A DNA stretch of 64,000 nucleotides, from NCBI GenBank assembly GCA_030267565.1, contig BRXU01000019.1, positions 1,476,501-1,540,500 of the forward strand. Direction: 5' to 3'. The DNA is from Pleodorina starrii (taxonomy: Eukaryota > Chlorophyta > Chlorophyceae > Chlamydomonadales > Volvocaceae). Below are positions 1 through 12,469 of the stretch, in pieces. The stretch's first letter is position 1. Each line of letters opens with the position of its first letter. The position numbers and the translations under genes were made by a program. Under the pieces are notes generated by a model, which was given only the letters and a program-made list of their open reading frames with translations, was not told the origin of the DNA and did not search any database.

Positions 1-195
1 GCGACTGGACACGGCGGCGCGCACGGCAACGGCGGCGGCTGCGGTGGCGGCGGCGGCGCGGGCGGCGGCGGCGGCGGCGGCGCTCCGCTCAGGCCGACGC
101 TGCCAGTCGGAGGCATTGGGGGCAGCTTACTGCGGCGAGTCAGGTGGGCCGGGGCGGCGCTCTCTTGCGGACTTGACGGCACGCCACCGGGTTGA
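1..195 (+). CDS. Partial glycine-rich 3' end of an unknown gene
   Basis: Frame 1 is open from the first base to a TGA at 193-195. It codes a run of Gly/Ala residues, then a less repetitive tail (APLRPTLPVGGIGGSLLRR...). The 5' part would lie outside the window. No domain is recognisable. The open frame could simply be a by-product of the GGC repeats. A GT donor-like site (cgagtcag|gtgggc) sits near 143, so the exon may end there instead of at the TGA. I cannot assign a function. Confidence 0.25.
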   Translation, partial: ATGHGGAHGNGGGCGGGGGAGGGGGGGAPLRPTLPVGGIGGSLLRRVRWAGAALSCGLDGTPPG

Positions 196-2509
196 GCGCC
201 ACAGGGCGTTGGTGGTTGGTTGGTTGTTGGTGGTTGCGCTGCTGCGTCAGCAGCAGCTGCATGAGCCTTGACGATGCCTGCAAGGCTAGGAGCAGTCTCT
301 GTCTGCCGAAGTGCTGTCCGGCGGCGAGGAACGCTGTTTGAAGAGCCCTTCCCCATTCTGCCGTCCTTCAAGCTGTGGCACACCCCATGCTGATTAGACG
401 AGCCCCTTGCTACCGCACACCCTCGCTTTCGCAGAGACGTCCGTGCAAATGCCCCCGCCGTCCCAGCCGGCCCCGGCGCCGCCCCAGCGCAACGGCCGGA
501 CGCGGCCGCCGCCGCCGCTGCGACGGCACGGTTGACAGCGGCCGCCGATGCGCGGGTGGGTGGCCAGCCGCTGGCCGCTGCCGTCGGGCAGTCTGGAGGG
601 CAGAACGGGGTCCTCGGCGGAGGCCGGCGCAATGAAATTGCAAGCGGCGGAGCCGGAGCCCGAGCCGGCGGCGGTGGCGGCGGCGGCAGTGGCGGTGGTG
701 GTGGTGGCAGTGGTGGCGGTGGTGGTCTGCGGGCGCTGCCCCACCCGCGCGACCCGACGTTCCTCCCGCACACCGCTCCCGCCAGCAGCCATCAGCCCGG
801 ACCGGCCTCGGCACCTGCAAATGGAGCCCAGCTGCCAGGTACGTGCGTGCGTGCATGTGGCTGCGACTCGGGTCTCCTTCCATCGCCTTTGCGGAAAGTG
901 CCGTTCCGGCGGTCAGCTTCAGCTTCAGCGCGTGACGGAAGCACGTGGCACGGAGCCATTAAAAACCCTGGACCGCCCCCGTAACCGAACGCCCCCATCC
1001 CCGGCCGCACCGACTGATTGCTGCCGCCCCTCCCCCCTGGGCCCCTGGGTGCGTCGCACACAGGTGACGGCCGTTTGCCGCAGGCAGGGGCGGGGGCCGC
1101 CGGCGGGGGACTAGCACAGTGCCTGTTCGAAGGGGACCCGTACCTGGGCTTGGCGCAGCCGCCCGCGGGTAAGGGCGGCGGAGGCGGAGGCGCCGACGGC
1201 GGAGGCGGTGGGCAGCCGCGCTCGTAGCAGCGGCAGCTGGGCGCCAGTGGGCCGTAATGGGAGGAAGAGGAGGGGGAAAGGGTGTGGGCTAATCAGGAGG
1301 GCGAATGGGTGGGGAATGACAGAGGGGAGGTTTAGGGTGTCATGATGGGGCAGTTAGCCCCATTTAGCTGCATGAAAAAAAGCGATTTGGGCATAGCAGC
1401 AGCGGCCGGGCAGCAGCTTGTGTGTACGCGACGGGCGCGGGCCGCGAAACCCTCTGGTGGCCCCGGGGGGGGGGGCGGGGGTCCGGAGAGGGAAATGCCA
1501 GTCGCGGTTTGCGGTACGAACGAGGCTTGCATAGGATGAGGCCGCGTTCACCCTTGGACCCAATCTCGACCCGATCTCGACGCGCCAAGGCTACCGGCAG
1601 GCTGACCCACCGAAACCGTGCTCCGTCCCAGGACTGTGTTCCCCAACTGGGCGGTTACACGTAGACGTGTGAGAAAAAATACGACAGGCTGACCGCACGG
1701 TATGGGCCGGGGGTTTGTCCCGTTGTTGAGCAGCCGTATCCGCCTTCACGCTTCAAGGCTGCAAAAGACTGTGTGTGTGTGCGTGTGCCGCTGGATGGTG
1801 CGAAGAGTGAAATGCTCAAAGCAGAGCACCGCGTGGACCGTAGGTGATAAACCCTTGCAGACATCGTCTTATGATGCCCCTGTTGTGACCCACCGGAATT
1901 GCGTCGGGAGTTACGGGTGAACCGGTTGATTTCCGCCAGCCATGGATAGCTCGAGCGTCAGCTGCGGAGGGGTAGGCGCCTTCCCCGTGCTGTGCACAAG
2001 CCGCACGAGATGGTACGGCACCGGGTACGTGCCGTGACGTAGAATGTATCTTGGCGCCGCACGCCTGAGAATGGCGGATGCGGGCTCTTTACAACCGCAT
2101 CGTGCTTGTTGCTGCTAGGGCATCAAACCCACGTATTCCACGCACCGCGGCAATCCTAGCTGCCCGCTGGCCCATCACCGCCGCAATCATCGCGACACAC
2201 GGGTGCAGTCACGCGGGTACTGGGCGCAGCCCGTGCATTGTCCCCGGAGGAGCGTCTCCTCACACGTCTCCGCACACTCGAAGGACGCAAGCACGGTGCT
2301 ACCGGAAAGCCAACATGGGGCCTTCCCCCATTGGGGCACGAAGGGGTGAGAGGGATGGCCTCCAGCAAAGCGCAGCCAATCGGCTCGTTCAGCGCTGCAC
2401 GCCTCCTTGGAACCCCTGCGCCGCCAAAACGTCATCGGCCCTTGAACCCCACCCACGTCACCCTCCAAACGCCGCGTCGCCATCACCACCAGTCAGCGCA
2501 AGGCCACAC

Positions 2510-2583
<74 letters not shown>

Positions 2584-3304
2584 GCCGCCCGCCGTGTCAC
2601 AATGCGGCTGCCCCGAGCGGTGCCATCGGTGCCGGGGGGTGGAGCCGGAATGGGACCGAGGAGAGGAGGGCTCTGTTGCTGCCCGAGGCGCCGTCCGCCG
2701 TATCTAGCAGGCGGGGCAAGGCCACCCTTGCAGGCGGCAGCAGTGCAACATTAGATGACAACCAGAAGAGCTGTTGCTGCCAAACGCTTAACCCTTAGCC
2801 CAGCCGGCCCCGGGAGACCCCACCTCCCCCCGAGTGTCATGTCCGTCATGCGCCCGCGAGGCGCTACGTGGCGCTTCGTGCGCCCACCGGCGGTCAACAA
2901 CCGGGTCAAAGTAGTTCCAGTTGCATGTAACGGTAACCAGTTCGTCACTGCGGTCATGACCAGTTCCAAGACGTCCAAGACGTCAAATCAGTTCCTCGAA
3001 TGGCCTCATTTCGTTATACTACCGCACTACATCCACCGTGCGGGCCGAGGGGCCACGGCGCACTAGGCCAAACGCCGCCTCTCCAAGAGCGCCCTGTCAC
3101 CATCCCCCAGAGGCCATCTGCCCATGACGGGGCGACATTTATGGTGGCTCCCTTCGACCCTTCATATGCTCGCACCCTACCTGGGTACGGCCCGCCACCT
3201 GGGTCCCAGCGCAATTGTTAACACGGGGTCCTTAGGCGGGTACGCCCGAGAAGACCGTCCACGCGCGCATCTCGGCCACATAGCCCTGAACCTCCAGTCG
3301 TCGT
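196..3304. other. Intergenic or unassigned, GC-rich with simple repeats
   Basis: No recognisable domain was found on either strand. The first kilobase is full of GGC/GGT triplet runs that keep several frames open by composition alone. A donor-like site at about 839 (cag|gtacgtgcg) follows an open frame rich in Gly and Pro, so an unrecognised exon at about 530-838 is possible, but nothing decides it. A GA dinucleotide tract lies at 2,509-2,582. Confidence 0.5.
2509..2582. repeat. (GA)n microsatellite
   Basis: An almost pure GA/AG dinucleotide run of about 74 bp with one interruption (gcgag). It creates artificial Arg-Glu reading frames on the + strand. Confidence 0.95.
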
Positions 3305-3886
3305 TCACGCCTCCACCTTTCGGCGCTTGGGCTTCTGCACCGTATCTTTCCCGCCGTCCACGGTCTCCTCCGCCGGCCGCTTCCGCGTGGCGTCCTTCGC
3401 CTCCTTGCCCTCCTTCGCCGCTTTCCCTTCCCCGTCCTTGCCCTCCTTCCCCTTCTTGCCGTCCCTCCGCTTCTTGCCCTCCTTCCCTTCCCTGGCCGCG
3501 CCCTCCGTCTTGTCGCCCTTGCCGCTCCCGCCGGCTTTCTCCTTGTCCTTCTTGCCCTCTGTCAGCGGCTGTGCATTCTCCTTTGCGTCCTTGTGCTTCT
3601 TGTCATGCTTCCGCTCCTTCTTGCCCGTTGACGCTGCGCCCGGCGTCTTCGCGGCTGCACCAGGTGTCGTCGCCGCCGGCTCTCGTCGGCCGGCAGCTTC
3701 GAGCTCGTCCGGAAACTCCTTAAGAACCTCAAGCTCCATAGAAACCTTGTGTAAATTTACTCTTAGGTCATCTGCCAGGCTTCTGGAGCCGTTGCTAAGA
3801 ATGTCATTGACTATCGCTAAAGCGTCGGCAGCGGTGCACGGCTTCGGGGCAAAATTTTTGGCGCGGCAGAATGTATGGGTAGCCAT
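3305..3886 (-). CDS. Lys-rich nuclear-type protein, 193 aa, single exon
   Basis: The ATG at 3,886-3,884 opens a 193-codon frame that ends in TGA at 3,305. The N-terminal 65 residues are not repetitive (MATHTFCRAKNFAPKPCTAA...) and look like a small helical domain ending in MELEVLKEFPDELEAAG. From about residue 70 to the end the chain is Lys/Glu/Ala/Gly-rich, with repeated KEGK and KKGK blocks and a basic C-terminus (KPKRRKVEA) that resembles a classical nuclear localisation signal. I do not recognise the family. The structured N-terminus, good codon use and intact frame suggest a real gene, perhaps a nucleolar or chromatin protein, but that is inference from composition. A longer multi-exon model cannot be excluded. 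Confidence 0.55.
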   Translation of the reverse strand: MATHTFCRAKNFAPKPCTAADALAIVNDILSNGSRSLADDLRVNLHKVSMELEVLKEFPDELEAAGRREPAATTPGAAAKTPGAASTGKKERKHDKKHKDAKENAQPLTEGKKDKEKAGGSGKGDKTEGAAREGKEGKKRRDGKKGKEGKDGEGKAAKEGKEAKDATRKRPAEETVDGGKDTVQKPKRRKVEA

Positions 3887-5816
3887 ATCGTCGATCGATG
3901 CTCAAAACATGCTATGACCTATGTATCAGCCTTGCCATGCGGCGGCATAATCACTTTCCATATTTGACGCGACAAAGGATTGACATCAAAATATAGCGCG
4001 AGACAGATGTGTTTATCAACAAAGCGACCAAGAATCGCCGTTTGGCAAAAACCGAAAACCCGCCGTACAGGAACGGATTCATGACTCCCGCGATTTGGAG
4101 CGGCTTGATTCTTCCCGACCCAGGCTTGCCAGTGGTGTGTGGCCCCTTTCCTTCGCGCGTTCTGGCGCCTCCAGCCAATTTGGTGCGCTTCGACCCTAGG
4201 CAAGGGTCCGGGTCCTGTACCCGGCCGACCCGAGGGGTAAGGAGTATATCTGGGCCTCAGCCAGGCCGCTCCGTGTCGCAACAAACGCAGGCCCCTGCCA
4301 TCCTCCTACATGACCGGCCGCGTTGCAATAACTGCACGTCGCCGAACGAGTTCAGGCCAGTAGAGGTCTATGTATGCGGTAAAGACGTGCCTGGACGTGT
4401 AATGACTGCGACATGCAAGGCCGTCCATTCAACCTCTGACCCACACGGTTCACGGTTGCCCTCCACAACAAATCCCCGAAACCCCATTTCTTCCAAAAGG
4501 AAAAAGACGACATCCTATGCGCAGCTGCTCTTCTTGACGATCGGCTTGGCCGGAAACCAAACCGCTGTGAGGACTCGACAGCGGCTCGGGACCGCAGTCC
4601 CCGCCTCTGTCACGCGACCGGCCCTGCCCCACGCGGCACGCCCCATTGGTTGCAGCCAGTCATCCCCCCCCCCACACACCCATCCGGTTCCAGGTCGCTG
4701 AGACTGCGCAGAGGGTCCCTAGCGGGAAGAAGGGAGCCACGTCCCGACGACCGTTACATGTCCGTTTGTACAAACTGTGCACCAACGCACAGAGCGCACG
4801 TCACATGCCCCAGTCCCAAGCCCCACTGTAACCACCACAACCACAACGTTTACATACCAACATCGTCAACACACCAACAATCAACCCTCCTGGGCAACAC
4901 ACCCCCGCCGGCTTTTACGGACGCCTCCGCTCTTATGCGGAACTTGTAACCTGTTGCTATCCAAGATGCCATTTAGTTCCCGCCATTCTCCCACCCTTCT
5001 CCCGCATCGCATCACGTCTCCCGTGCTCTTAGCTTGGCGCCCAGCGGGGGCCCCTGTGGCTGCAAATCAATTCATCGCAATTCGGTTGTTCCCTCCCGCC
5101 CCCCCCCTCCGGCATGTACGTGGATAACCCACCCACCACCCCCATAACCCACCCGCCCACCAGAACGATGCGCTTCGAGTCCCAGCCACGGACCAACCCA
5201 GCGCCCCCTTCCCCCACCGCCCCCTCGCCTCCGGTTTGCCCCCCCCCCGGAAACGTGACATGCCCACCTGACAAGTTCACCTACGACGATGCGAATCTCC
5301 ACAAGAGCTCAGTCCGGACGATAAGCTACCCCGCTCCGCCACCTCACCCGTCAAACCCAGACGATGGGGGAGATCGGTCCACCAACCCGCCGCTGCACTA
5401 CACTGCACTGCCTCCTCAAACGGCCGCTTGTACGAAATTACGCCGCCGCATATACACGTACGGTACACATCCGGACATATCGACCGCCCTTCTACCCCGC
5501 TGAGGCATCATGCACACCGCAATCCCACACCGAATTCTGCGGCCGCCCCCAACCGGCACAAACACACACACACCCCAACTTAAGTGCATCACCCCTTAAT
5601 CGTCATCCCCGTCGTCACCCCCGCCGCCGTCCCCGCTCCCCGTTGCGATGGCGAAGAGCCGCGCTGCCCCTGTCCCTGCTGCTGCCCCTGTCCCTGCTGC
5701 TGCTGCCCGCCCTGCCGCCTTGCCCGCCCCTATTGCGGCACTGCCCACCACCATCGCACTGGTGCTTGCCACATGCAGCCGGCCTTCATCACATCACAAG
5801 TTCACGTCACATCTCA
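3887..5816. other. Intergenic, C-rich
   Basis: No coding domain or RNA gene was recognised on either strand. From 4,660 on, the + strand is very C-rich with low-complexity CCCC/ACAC runs. It presumably holds the 3' flank of the LRR gene and the upstream region of the Lys-rich gene. Confidence 0.5.
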
Positions 5817-8800
5817 TCACTTGTAGGTCTGCATCTCCTGTTTGAATCCCTCCGCGGCTCCGGAACCTCCGTAGTCCACACTCTCCGCCAGGCAGGGCAG
5901 CGCCTCCACCGAGGGGGGCAGCGCCCGCAGATCGGGGTTTCCCTCCAGGTAGCTGCACCGGGAGGAAGGGGAGGAGGAAGGTGGGCGAAGGTGGGGGAAG
6001 GTGAGGGAGAAGGTGAGGGAAGGCGCGGGAAGGTGGGGGAAGGTGGGGAAAGTAAGTGCAGGAAGGGAAGCGACGGAAAGACGCGGGAACATGGGGAACA
6101 TTTCCCCCGACCCGACCTCCTTCCTCTCAACCGGAACCCACAACGCCCCCACCACCCCCACCCCCAACCCAGGAGGGCGCAAGACATCCCATCGATACAC
6201 CAGGGACCGCCCTCGCACCCTCGACCGCATTGACCTGGCCACGAAACCCTAAAATCCCTATCCCCAAACCCTAAAACCCCCCGATACCCCTGCCCTCCAC
6301 AACCCCCTCCGAAGCGCCGCCCCACCGCTTCCCCTCGCCCAAGTTCACCCCCCACCCGCCCGAGTTCGCTCCCTGCTGCTCACCCCAAACACAGAGACGG
6401 CCGTCTTCTGTTACTTTACCGTTCACGGGCTCCGGCCTATACCCCCGTGGATACCCCCCCCCACACCCCACGCACAGCCTCCGCAGCTGAGTCAGCGCCC
6501 CCAGCTCCTCGGGCAGCTCCACCAGCCGGTTGTTGTCCAGATACAGCTCCTGAGGGGCCGAGAAGATGAGGGCAGAACACCGCTTTGGGGCCCTCGCAGG
6601 TGTGGGTGCGGGTGCGGGTGGGGGTCCAGATAGCGGGTGGGTGCGGGTGCGTGTGCGGGTGGGGGATGTGGAACATGTGTTGAATCCCATCTATTGGGGG
6701 TATCTGGGTTACTAACGCGCCCCAAATTGGGAAGCCGAAGTGCCTTGACTTGACACCACCACCGGGCCATGACCCTAGGGTCGGCTTGCGGGTGGGAATG
6801 CGGAGGTTGGATTCCGCCAGTTTACCTAGTGACACTAGACTGGACTCATGGCTAGACTGGACCTGGGAGGAAGGCGCCGCCGCAGCCGTCGCTGCCGCAG
6901 TAGCCCTAGAGCCGTAGAGCACTGCAGCAGCTAGCTAGCCCGAGGCACACGCCATCACTTGCGACGCATCTGAGCGTCACTACACCGGACTGGACTGGAC
7001 TGGGCTGGGCTGGGCTGCGGACGCAACACTCACCGCCGGGGCTCTCAATCCTGCGCCGACCCGTTGAACGAACACACCAGGCGCCGACCTCCGCCGCGCC
7101 CACCACCCGAGCACTCGTTCGACGCCCCGACAGGTGGTACCACCTCCGGCGCTGATGCCGTCGCTGCCTGCTAACGCCGTCTCCGTCCCTTCGCTGCGGT
7201 ACCATATCCTCCCTCCAGTCTTCGCGCCCACACGCCCTCACATGCCCACACGCCGCCCCTCCCCCTCCCCCCCACCTGCAGTCGGGTGAGTCCGCTGATC
7301 TCGCGGGGCAGTGCGGTGATCTGATTGCGGTCCAGCCACAGCCGCCTCAGCTGGCTCAGCCGACCCAGCTCGGGGGGAATGGAGGTGAGCTGGTTCGAGT
7401 AGAGCCACCTGGGGGGGGGAGGAGGGGGACGGGGGAGGGGGAGGGGGTGGGTGGGCAGGCAGGGTGGGAGGCTGGGATACAAGGGACGGTAAGTTTGCCA
7501 CTGGGCAAAACTGCGCTTGCGTGTGTGTTTGCCAGTGCAGCAGGGCAGCGGGACGGCGGTTCAGGAGGCGCGAGGGGGAAGGAGCGCCCCAAGGCCAGGG
7601 GGCTGGCGGCTCTTCCCTCCTTCCCCCTCCTGCCCCAGACCTTTCCCACTCAGACAAGTCTCCCCTTTCCCACCCTTTCCCACCCTTTCCCACTCCCCCT
7701 TTCCCACTCCCCCTTTGCCCCTTTCCCACCCTTTCCCCTTACCCACCCTTCCCACTCCCCCCCCCACCTCCACCCCCCCCACTCACAGCTCCTGCAGCAG
7801 TCCCATGGCGCCCAACTCCGGGCGCACCTCCCTCAGCGCGTTCTCGTACAGACTGAGTCGGCAGCAGCTGGTCGCAAGCCCCAGAGGCAGCTCGGGGGGC
7901 AGGGCAGTCAGCTGGTTCTTGTGCAGGGAGAGAGCCTCCAGACAGCTCAGGCGGCCCAACTCGGGCGGGACGGAGATCAGCTCGTTGATGTGCAGGGAGC
8001 TGGGGGGAGGAGGGGGGGCGGGTTTGGGGGGGGGCAGGTTTGGGGGGATGGCGTTCCACGGATAAGACGCGGGGAAGAGGGGAGAATGAGGCAAATACCG
8101 CAGCGGGGGGACGGAGGCAGGGGTAGGGGCTCTGGCAGCTGTCGTATGCGGTGACGTCCCGCGTCGCGTCAGATGCGTCATCAGAGGGACGAATGGATGA
8201 ATGGATGCGATCGGCCGCGGCCACCTCGTCCCGCGTCCCTCGTACCTCGTTCCTCCTCCTCGGCGAATGCAATCGGCCTTTGTTCCGCGACACACACACA
8301 CACACACATACACACACACACACAAAGCAAGGAACGCCGTCTCCCTCTTCCGCTCCTTCCCTCCCCCCCGCCGCCGCCTGCCCCTCACGGGCTCCGGCCT
8401 ATACGTGGATAACCCCGCCCCGCCTGCCCCCCCCAGGACCTCACATTCGAACCAGGTTGGTGAGGTTGCCGATCTCTGGCGGCAGCTCCTTCAGTTTGTT
8501 GGCGTTGAGTGAGAGCCAGACCAGGCCGGTGCAGCAGCCCAGCTCGGGGGGGAGGGACTCCAGCTGGTTGAAGTGGAGGGAGCTGGGGGGAGGTGGGGCG
8601 GGGCGGGGGTGGGGAGGGAGGGGGAGGGGGAGGGGGGGGGAGGGGGAGGGGAGGGAGGGGGAGGGGGAGGGGGGGGGAGGGGGAGGGGAGGGAGGGGGAG
8701 GGGAGAGAGAAGGCCACATCGTGTGACACGAAGCGGGCTGGTTGACAGGCCAGAAGAGGCGGAAGGAGGTCATGTGCATCTAGCAGCAAGACCCGACGAT

Positions 8801-11381
8801 GACCCGACGAAGGAGGTCCGGAGAACCCGAAGAAGTGGGAGAAATCGGCCATCCTCCCAATTCCTCCCATTGTTCGACTCTCCACTCTCCGCTCCTGTTC
8901 GCGGACGCCCGCACAACCGGGGCAGGTGCCGGGCAGGTGCCGGGCAGGTGCCGGGCAGGTGCCGGGCAGGTGCCGGGCAGATGCCGGGCAGGTGCCGGGC
9001 AGGTGCCGGGCAGGCAGGCAGCTGCTCGCTCGCTCGCTCGCTCACTGCGCAGATGCGCTCACTGCGGAGATGCACTCACAGGTGTTTGACGCGGGTCAGG
9101 CGGCCGATGGTGGGTGGCAGGCTCTTGAGCTGGTTGGTGTGCAAGTCAAGCCTGGGGAGGGAACAAGAGAGGGGAGGGCAGGGGACAGAGGGGGCGGGGG
9201 AGGGGAGTGAGAGCAGGCCTGGGCTGCAGCAACTGCGGCGTGGTTCGCTCAGCCCTCCGCAGCTCCCTCGAGGGGGGGGGGGAACGGACCAGCTGGGGAC
9301 GTGCACCCCCCCCCCTGCCCCTGGAGCTGTGCGCCTGGTCCCGGCCATCGCGGCCCCAGTGCGAACATACACCCACACCCACACACCTGGTGAGGCTGGT
9401 CAGTTGGCCCAGCTCCTCGCACAACTCCTCCAGCTTGTTCTCGGACACGTCGCTGGAGGGTGAGCAGCAGAAGTGAATGACCCAGGGGAGAGGAAGAGAG
9501 AGAGAGAGGAGTAAAAAAGAAGATCCCGCAGCGGAGAGAGGGGAGAGAGAGGAGGGGAGGTCGGCGTGGGAGATGGCGTGGGCGCGGGGCCATCAACGCA
9601 AGGACCAAGGATGTGTAAAGTGGGGAGAGGTGCGGGGCGTTGGGGGTTGGGCGTTGGGTTGGCACACCAACGTAGATCAGACACACGCTCGGGTGGCAGG
9701 GGGGCGAGGCGCGACCCGGCGGGTCAGTGCGCAATGAAGTGTGCGCAATGAGAGCGGCGGAGGGAAGCGGTACTGAGGGGGTGCTTGGACCAGGGAGGGC
9801 TGAACAGTGCGTGTGTAAGCGGCCCTTGGTTGGCCGGGGGAGTCACCGACCCACGGGTCAGCCTCCCTCGCTCCCGGGACTCGAGCCGCCTTCCCTGCCC
9901 CCACCGGACCGCGGCCGATCTCACCCTCAAGTCCACAGGCCCCCACGCCCGTACGCCTCAACCGTTGAAATGATGCGGGATCCGGAATGCGGGACACGGG
10001 CTCAGGTCAATCGCCCCTCCGCCGCCGTTACCGCCCACACGCCGTGCCCAATAGCCACTAAAACCTCCGTCTCCAAGACCGCAGCCTGCACTGCGCGAGC
10101 TCTCAAGTTTCAACTCTTCCCGACTCTCGCTCCCACCAGCCCCCCGGATGTCGTCATTGTCGTACGGGGTACGGCAGTACTCACAGCCACTCCAGGGAGG
10201 TGATGGCGCACACCTCGGGCGGCAGTCGTACCAACAGGTTGGCCGGCAGCCACAGCTTGCTGAGGCCGCTCAGTTGGGTCACACCGCCGGGCAGCGAGCG
10301 GAGGAGGTTGGAACCCAGCCAGCTGCAAAAGGGTGGGTGGGACAGCGGGGGAGGGGGAGGGGAGGAAACACGTCGGGGAGTCGAGTGGTGAGGGAGCGAG
10401 AGGGGACTACACCAGAGGAGCTTGACGAGGTGGCACCGGGAGGGAGGCGCCAAGCGGGCGTGCAGGCCCCTTGACTGCATGACTGGTGCGGCACGGCCCG
10501 GTAACCGAGGAGCGGATAGCAGGGGAGGGATGTGACGGACGGACAGACGGACGGGGACGGACGGACAGACGCACAGGAGGTCAGGAGCAGCCGATGCCCC
10601 GATTGCCGATGGGGCACTTTACCAAGGCGTTTTTCTGTATCCAGTGCACATGGCACATGGCGACAGTCGCTTACTTACAGGGAGTCAAGCTGCGGCAAGT
10701 TGCCGATTTCGTCGGGGACCGTCCGGAGGCCGTTGTTGCTCAGCCACCTGCGATGGAGGATCAGGCGGGGCGTTGAGGTCGCGAGCAGGGAAACCAGAGG
10801 TGGTGTTTGGAGTGCAGGCCGGGTGAACGGTTGGGGAGAAGGGGGTATGAAGGACATGTTGCGATGGACGCATTGGACGCATGTGTGATTGGTTGCCACA
10901 CCTACAATGTTTGAAGGTCAGGGAGGTTGAAGAACTCGCCGGGGAGCTCGCTGATGCCGCATGCGTCGACCATCCTGCACGGGCCCAGTAGAAAACGTCG
11001 GTGATTTTCGACGCTAAGGGCATACATGTAAAGTCAGCAATGTGATAATTCCAAGAACCCATGTAGCTGCTCACAGTTCGATGAGTTTGTCGCCTTCCTC
11101 CGAGAGTTTCAAACCGCGCCATTCCTTGGCGTCCGTGTCAGAGCGCCAGCAGTCAGCAAGCTCCGAGTTCTTATTGGCATTAACGAGAGCCAGAAGCGCC
11201 TTTAGAAACTCGTATTGCGGGACCTGCGTCAGTGTCTCCCGCTGTGTCTCCCGCCGCGTCCTCCCCGAAATGCCGCCGATAGGCTACCAGAATTGGAGAT
11301 ACTCACTTGTTTCGGCTCCTCGCGCTTGGCTACACGGAAGCCATGAAGTGCCGGCAAGGTCGGTATCGGCGCGTAGGCCAT
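5817..11381 (-). CDS. Leucine-rich repeat protein, 443 aa, 12 exons
   Basis: Exons (all -): 11381-11307, 11223-11075, 10974-10906, 10747-10679, 10322-10185, 9452-9387, 9151-9080, 8582-8445, 7999-7787, 7408-7276, 6549-6476, 5952-5817. They sum to 1,332 nt (443 codons plus TGA) with phases that agree at every junction and GT...AG at every intron. Residues 1-75 form an N-terminal cap of the LRR-protein kind (FLKALLALVNANKNSELADC, then EWRGLKLSEEGDKLIEL). Residues 76 to about 410 are some 14 tandem repeats of about 23 residues with the pattern LxLxxNxLxxLPxExGxLxxL, the Shoc2 / plant intracellular Ras-group style. The tail is short (...EGFKQEMQTYK). There is no signal peptide, membrane segment or kinase, so it is probably a cytosolic scaffold for protein-protein binding. 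Partners are unknown. Alternative exons inside the 730-bp intron between exons 5 and 6 cannot be excluded. Confidence 0.88.
8288..8323. repeat. (CA)n microsatellite in LRR-gene intron
   Basis: A run of CA dinucleotides with one CATA interruption, inside the intron between LRR exons 8 and 9. Confidence 0.9.
8598..8712. repeat. G-rich (GGGGGA)-type low-complexity tract in intron
   Basis: About 115 bp built almost only from G with regularly spaced A, in the intron just upstream of LRR exon 8 (the gene is on the - strand, so the transcript is a C/U-rich tract beside the acceptor). Confidence 0.85.
8920..9016. repeat. 11-bp tandem repeat (gcaggtgccgg)
   Basis: About eight tandem copies of an 11-bp unit with one variant copy (gcagatgccgg), in the intron between LRR exons 7 and 8. 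Confidence 0.9.
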
Positions 11382-12469
11382 GAAGACAACCGCGAGATCC
11401 GCAGAGGCGGGGTAAAATTACGAGCGCCGTAAATCACTCATCGACAGAAAGATATTTAAGCGGCTTTGCAAGTGTGCTAGAGCAGCAACAAGGATGAGTA
11501 AGACGTCGGTTATTAGAGCACCAACTGAATTGCGCCTTTATTAGGAATTAGACGAATGCATGGCCCAGCATTTTTGTACACGGACGTGGACAGACACGAT
11601 CTGGAACCCACTGACCGCTTGGGCTCCCTCGTCCCGTTGCAGTACGGCGTGCGTTATCTGACTAATTCGACGCCTTGCTTCCTTGCAGCAGCTCTTCACA
11701 CGGCCCGCCCTGGCCCGCCCACAGCGAGCGGCCATCTCCGTCGCATTACACATAACTACTTCACTTACGGCTACCGGCCCCGCTGCCCCCCAATCTATGT
11801 ATGAATTGTATTCGTCTTGTTTCAGGGGACCCGAACGGATCGGCAGCGGCGGTGTTACAATGCACCAGCGCACCGCCCTGGTGCAAGCCGAAGACTAAAT
11901 TATGTACGGTGTGGGCCAAAGACGGACAGAGAGACAAAGACTGTGTAGGGGTTCTATGACGTGCAGGCGTGGGGATGCCGCGCACAGACAGATAGGCATA
12001 CACAGAGCTTAGCTTTGCCGGCATTCTTGTCCCTGAAAGCAGCAAAGGCTTATCCCGAGGATGGCTCACTCAAAGGGGGGCAGTGCAAGCCTGCCGATGT
12101 TTATTTGGCCTCAGCATGCGCGTTCTGCGCTCGCAGCTGAGCGCAGTTCGACTTCCCCCAGCCAGAAGTCTGGTTGTTTCACCTGATACAACCTGTACGG
12201 AGGGTATGCATGACGAACGAACCCTGTTCCACGGTCGCTTGATCGACGAAGCCCTTGTAACTTAGCAGCTGGAGCCCGTAGCGTTGGCATAAATAATAAT
12301 AAACAATAATGATATGCCCGGCCAGGAGCGGAGGCGTGGGTTATGACATCAAAGGGGGTGGGAGATCATAGGGGGTTTCTCCGGTCCCAGCCCACCCCCC
12401 CACCACCACAAGGAGCTTCACACTTGTCCATCGTTATTTACATCCCAGCCGGTTGCGGTTCCGCATGGG
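11382..12469. other. Intergenic, nothing recognised
   Basis: This is the upstream region of the LRR gene. Base composition is less extreme than in the flanks. No domain, RNA gene or clear repeat was seen. Confidence 0.5.

Noticed and set aside
6241..6285. Telomere-like ccctaaaa / ccctaaaac words (also tttaggg words near 29,180)
   Set aside because: Only two or three scattered units in each place, inside C-rich or G-rich sequence; not enough for an interstitial telomere.
8920..9016. Regularly spaced 11-bp units suggestive of an array of binding sites or a CRISPR-like pattern
   Set aside because: The units are contiguous with no spacers, inside an intron of a eukaryotic gene; it is a minisatellite.
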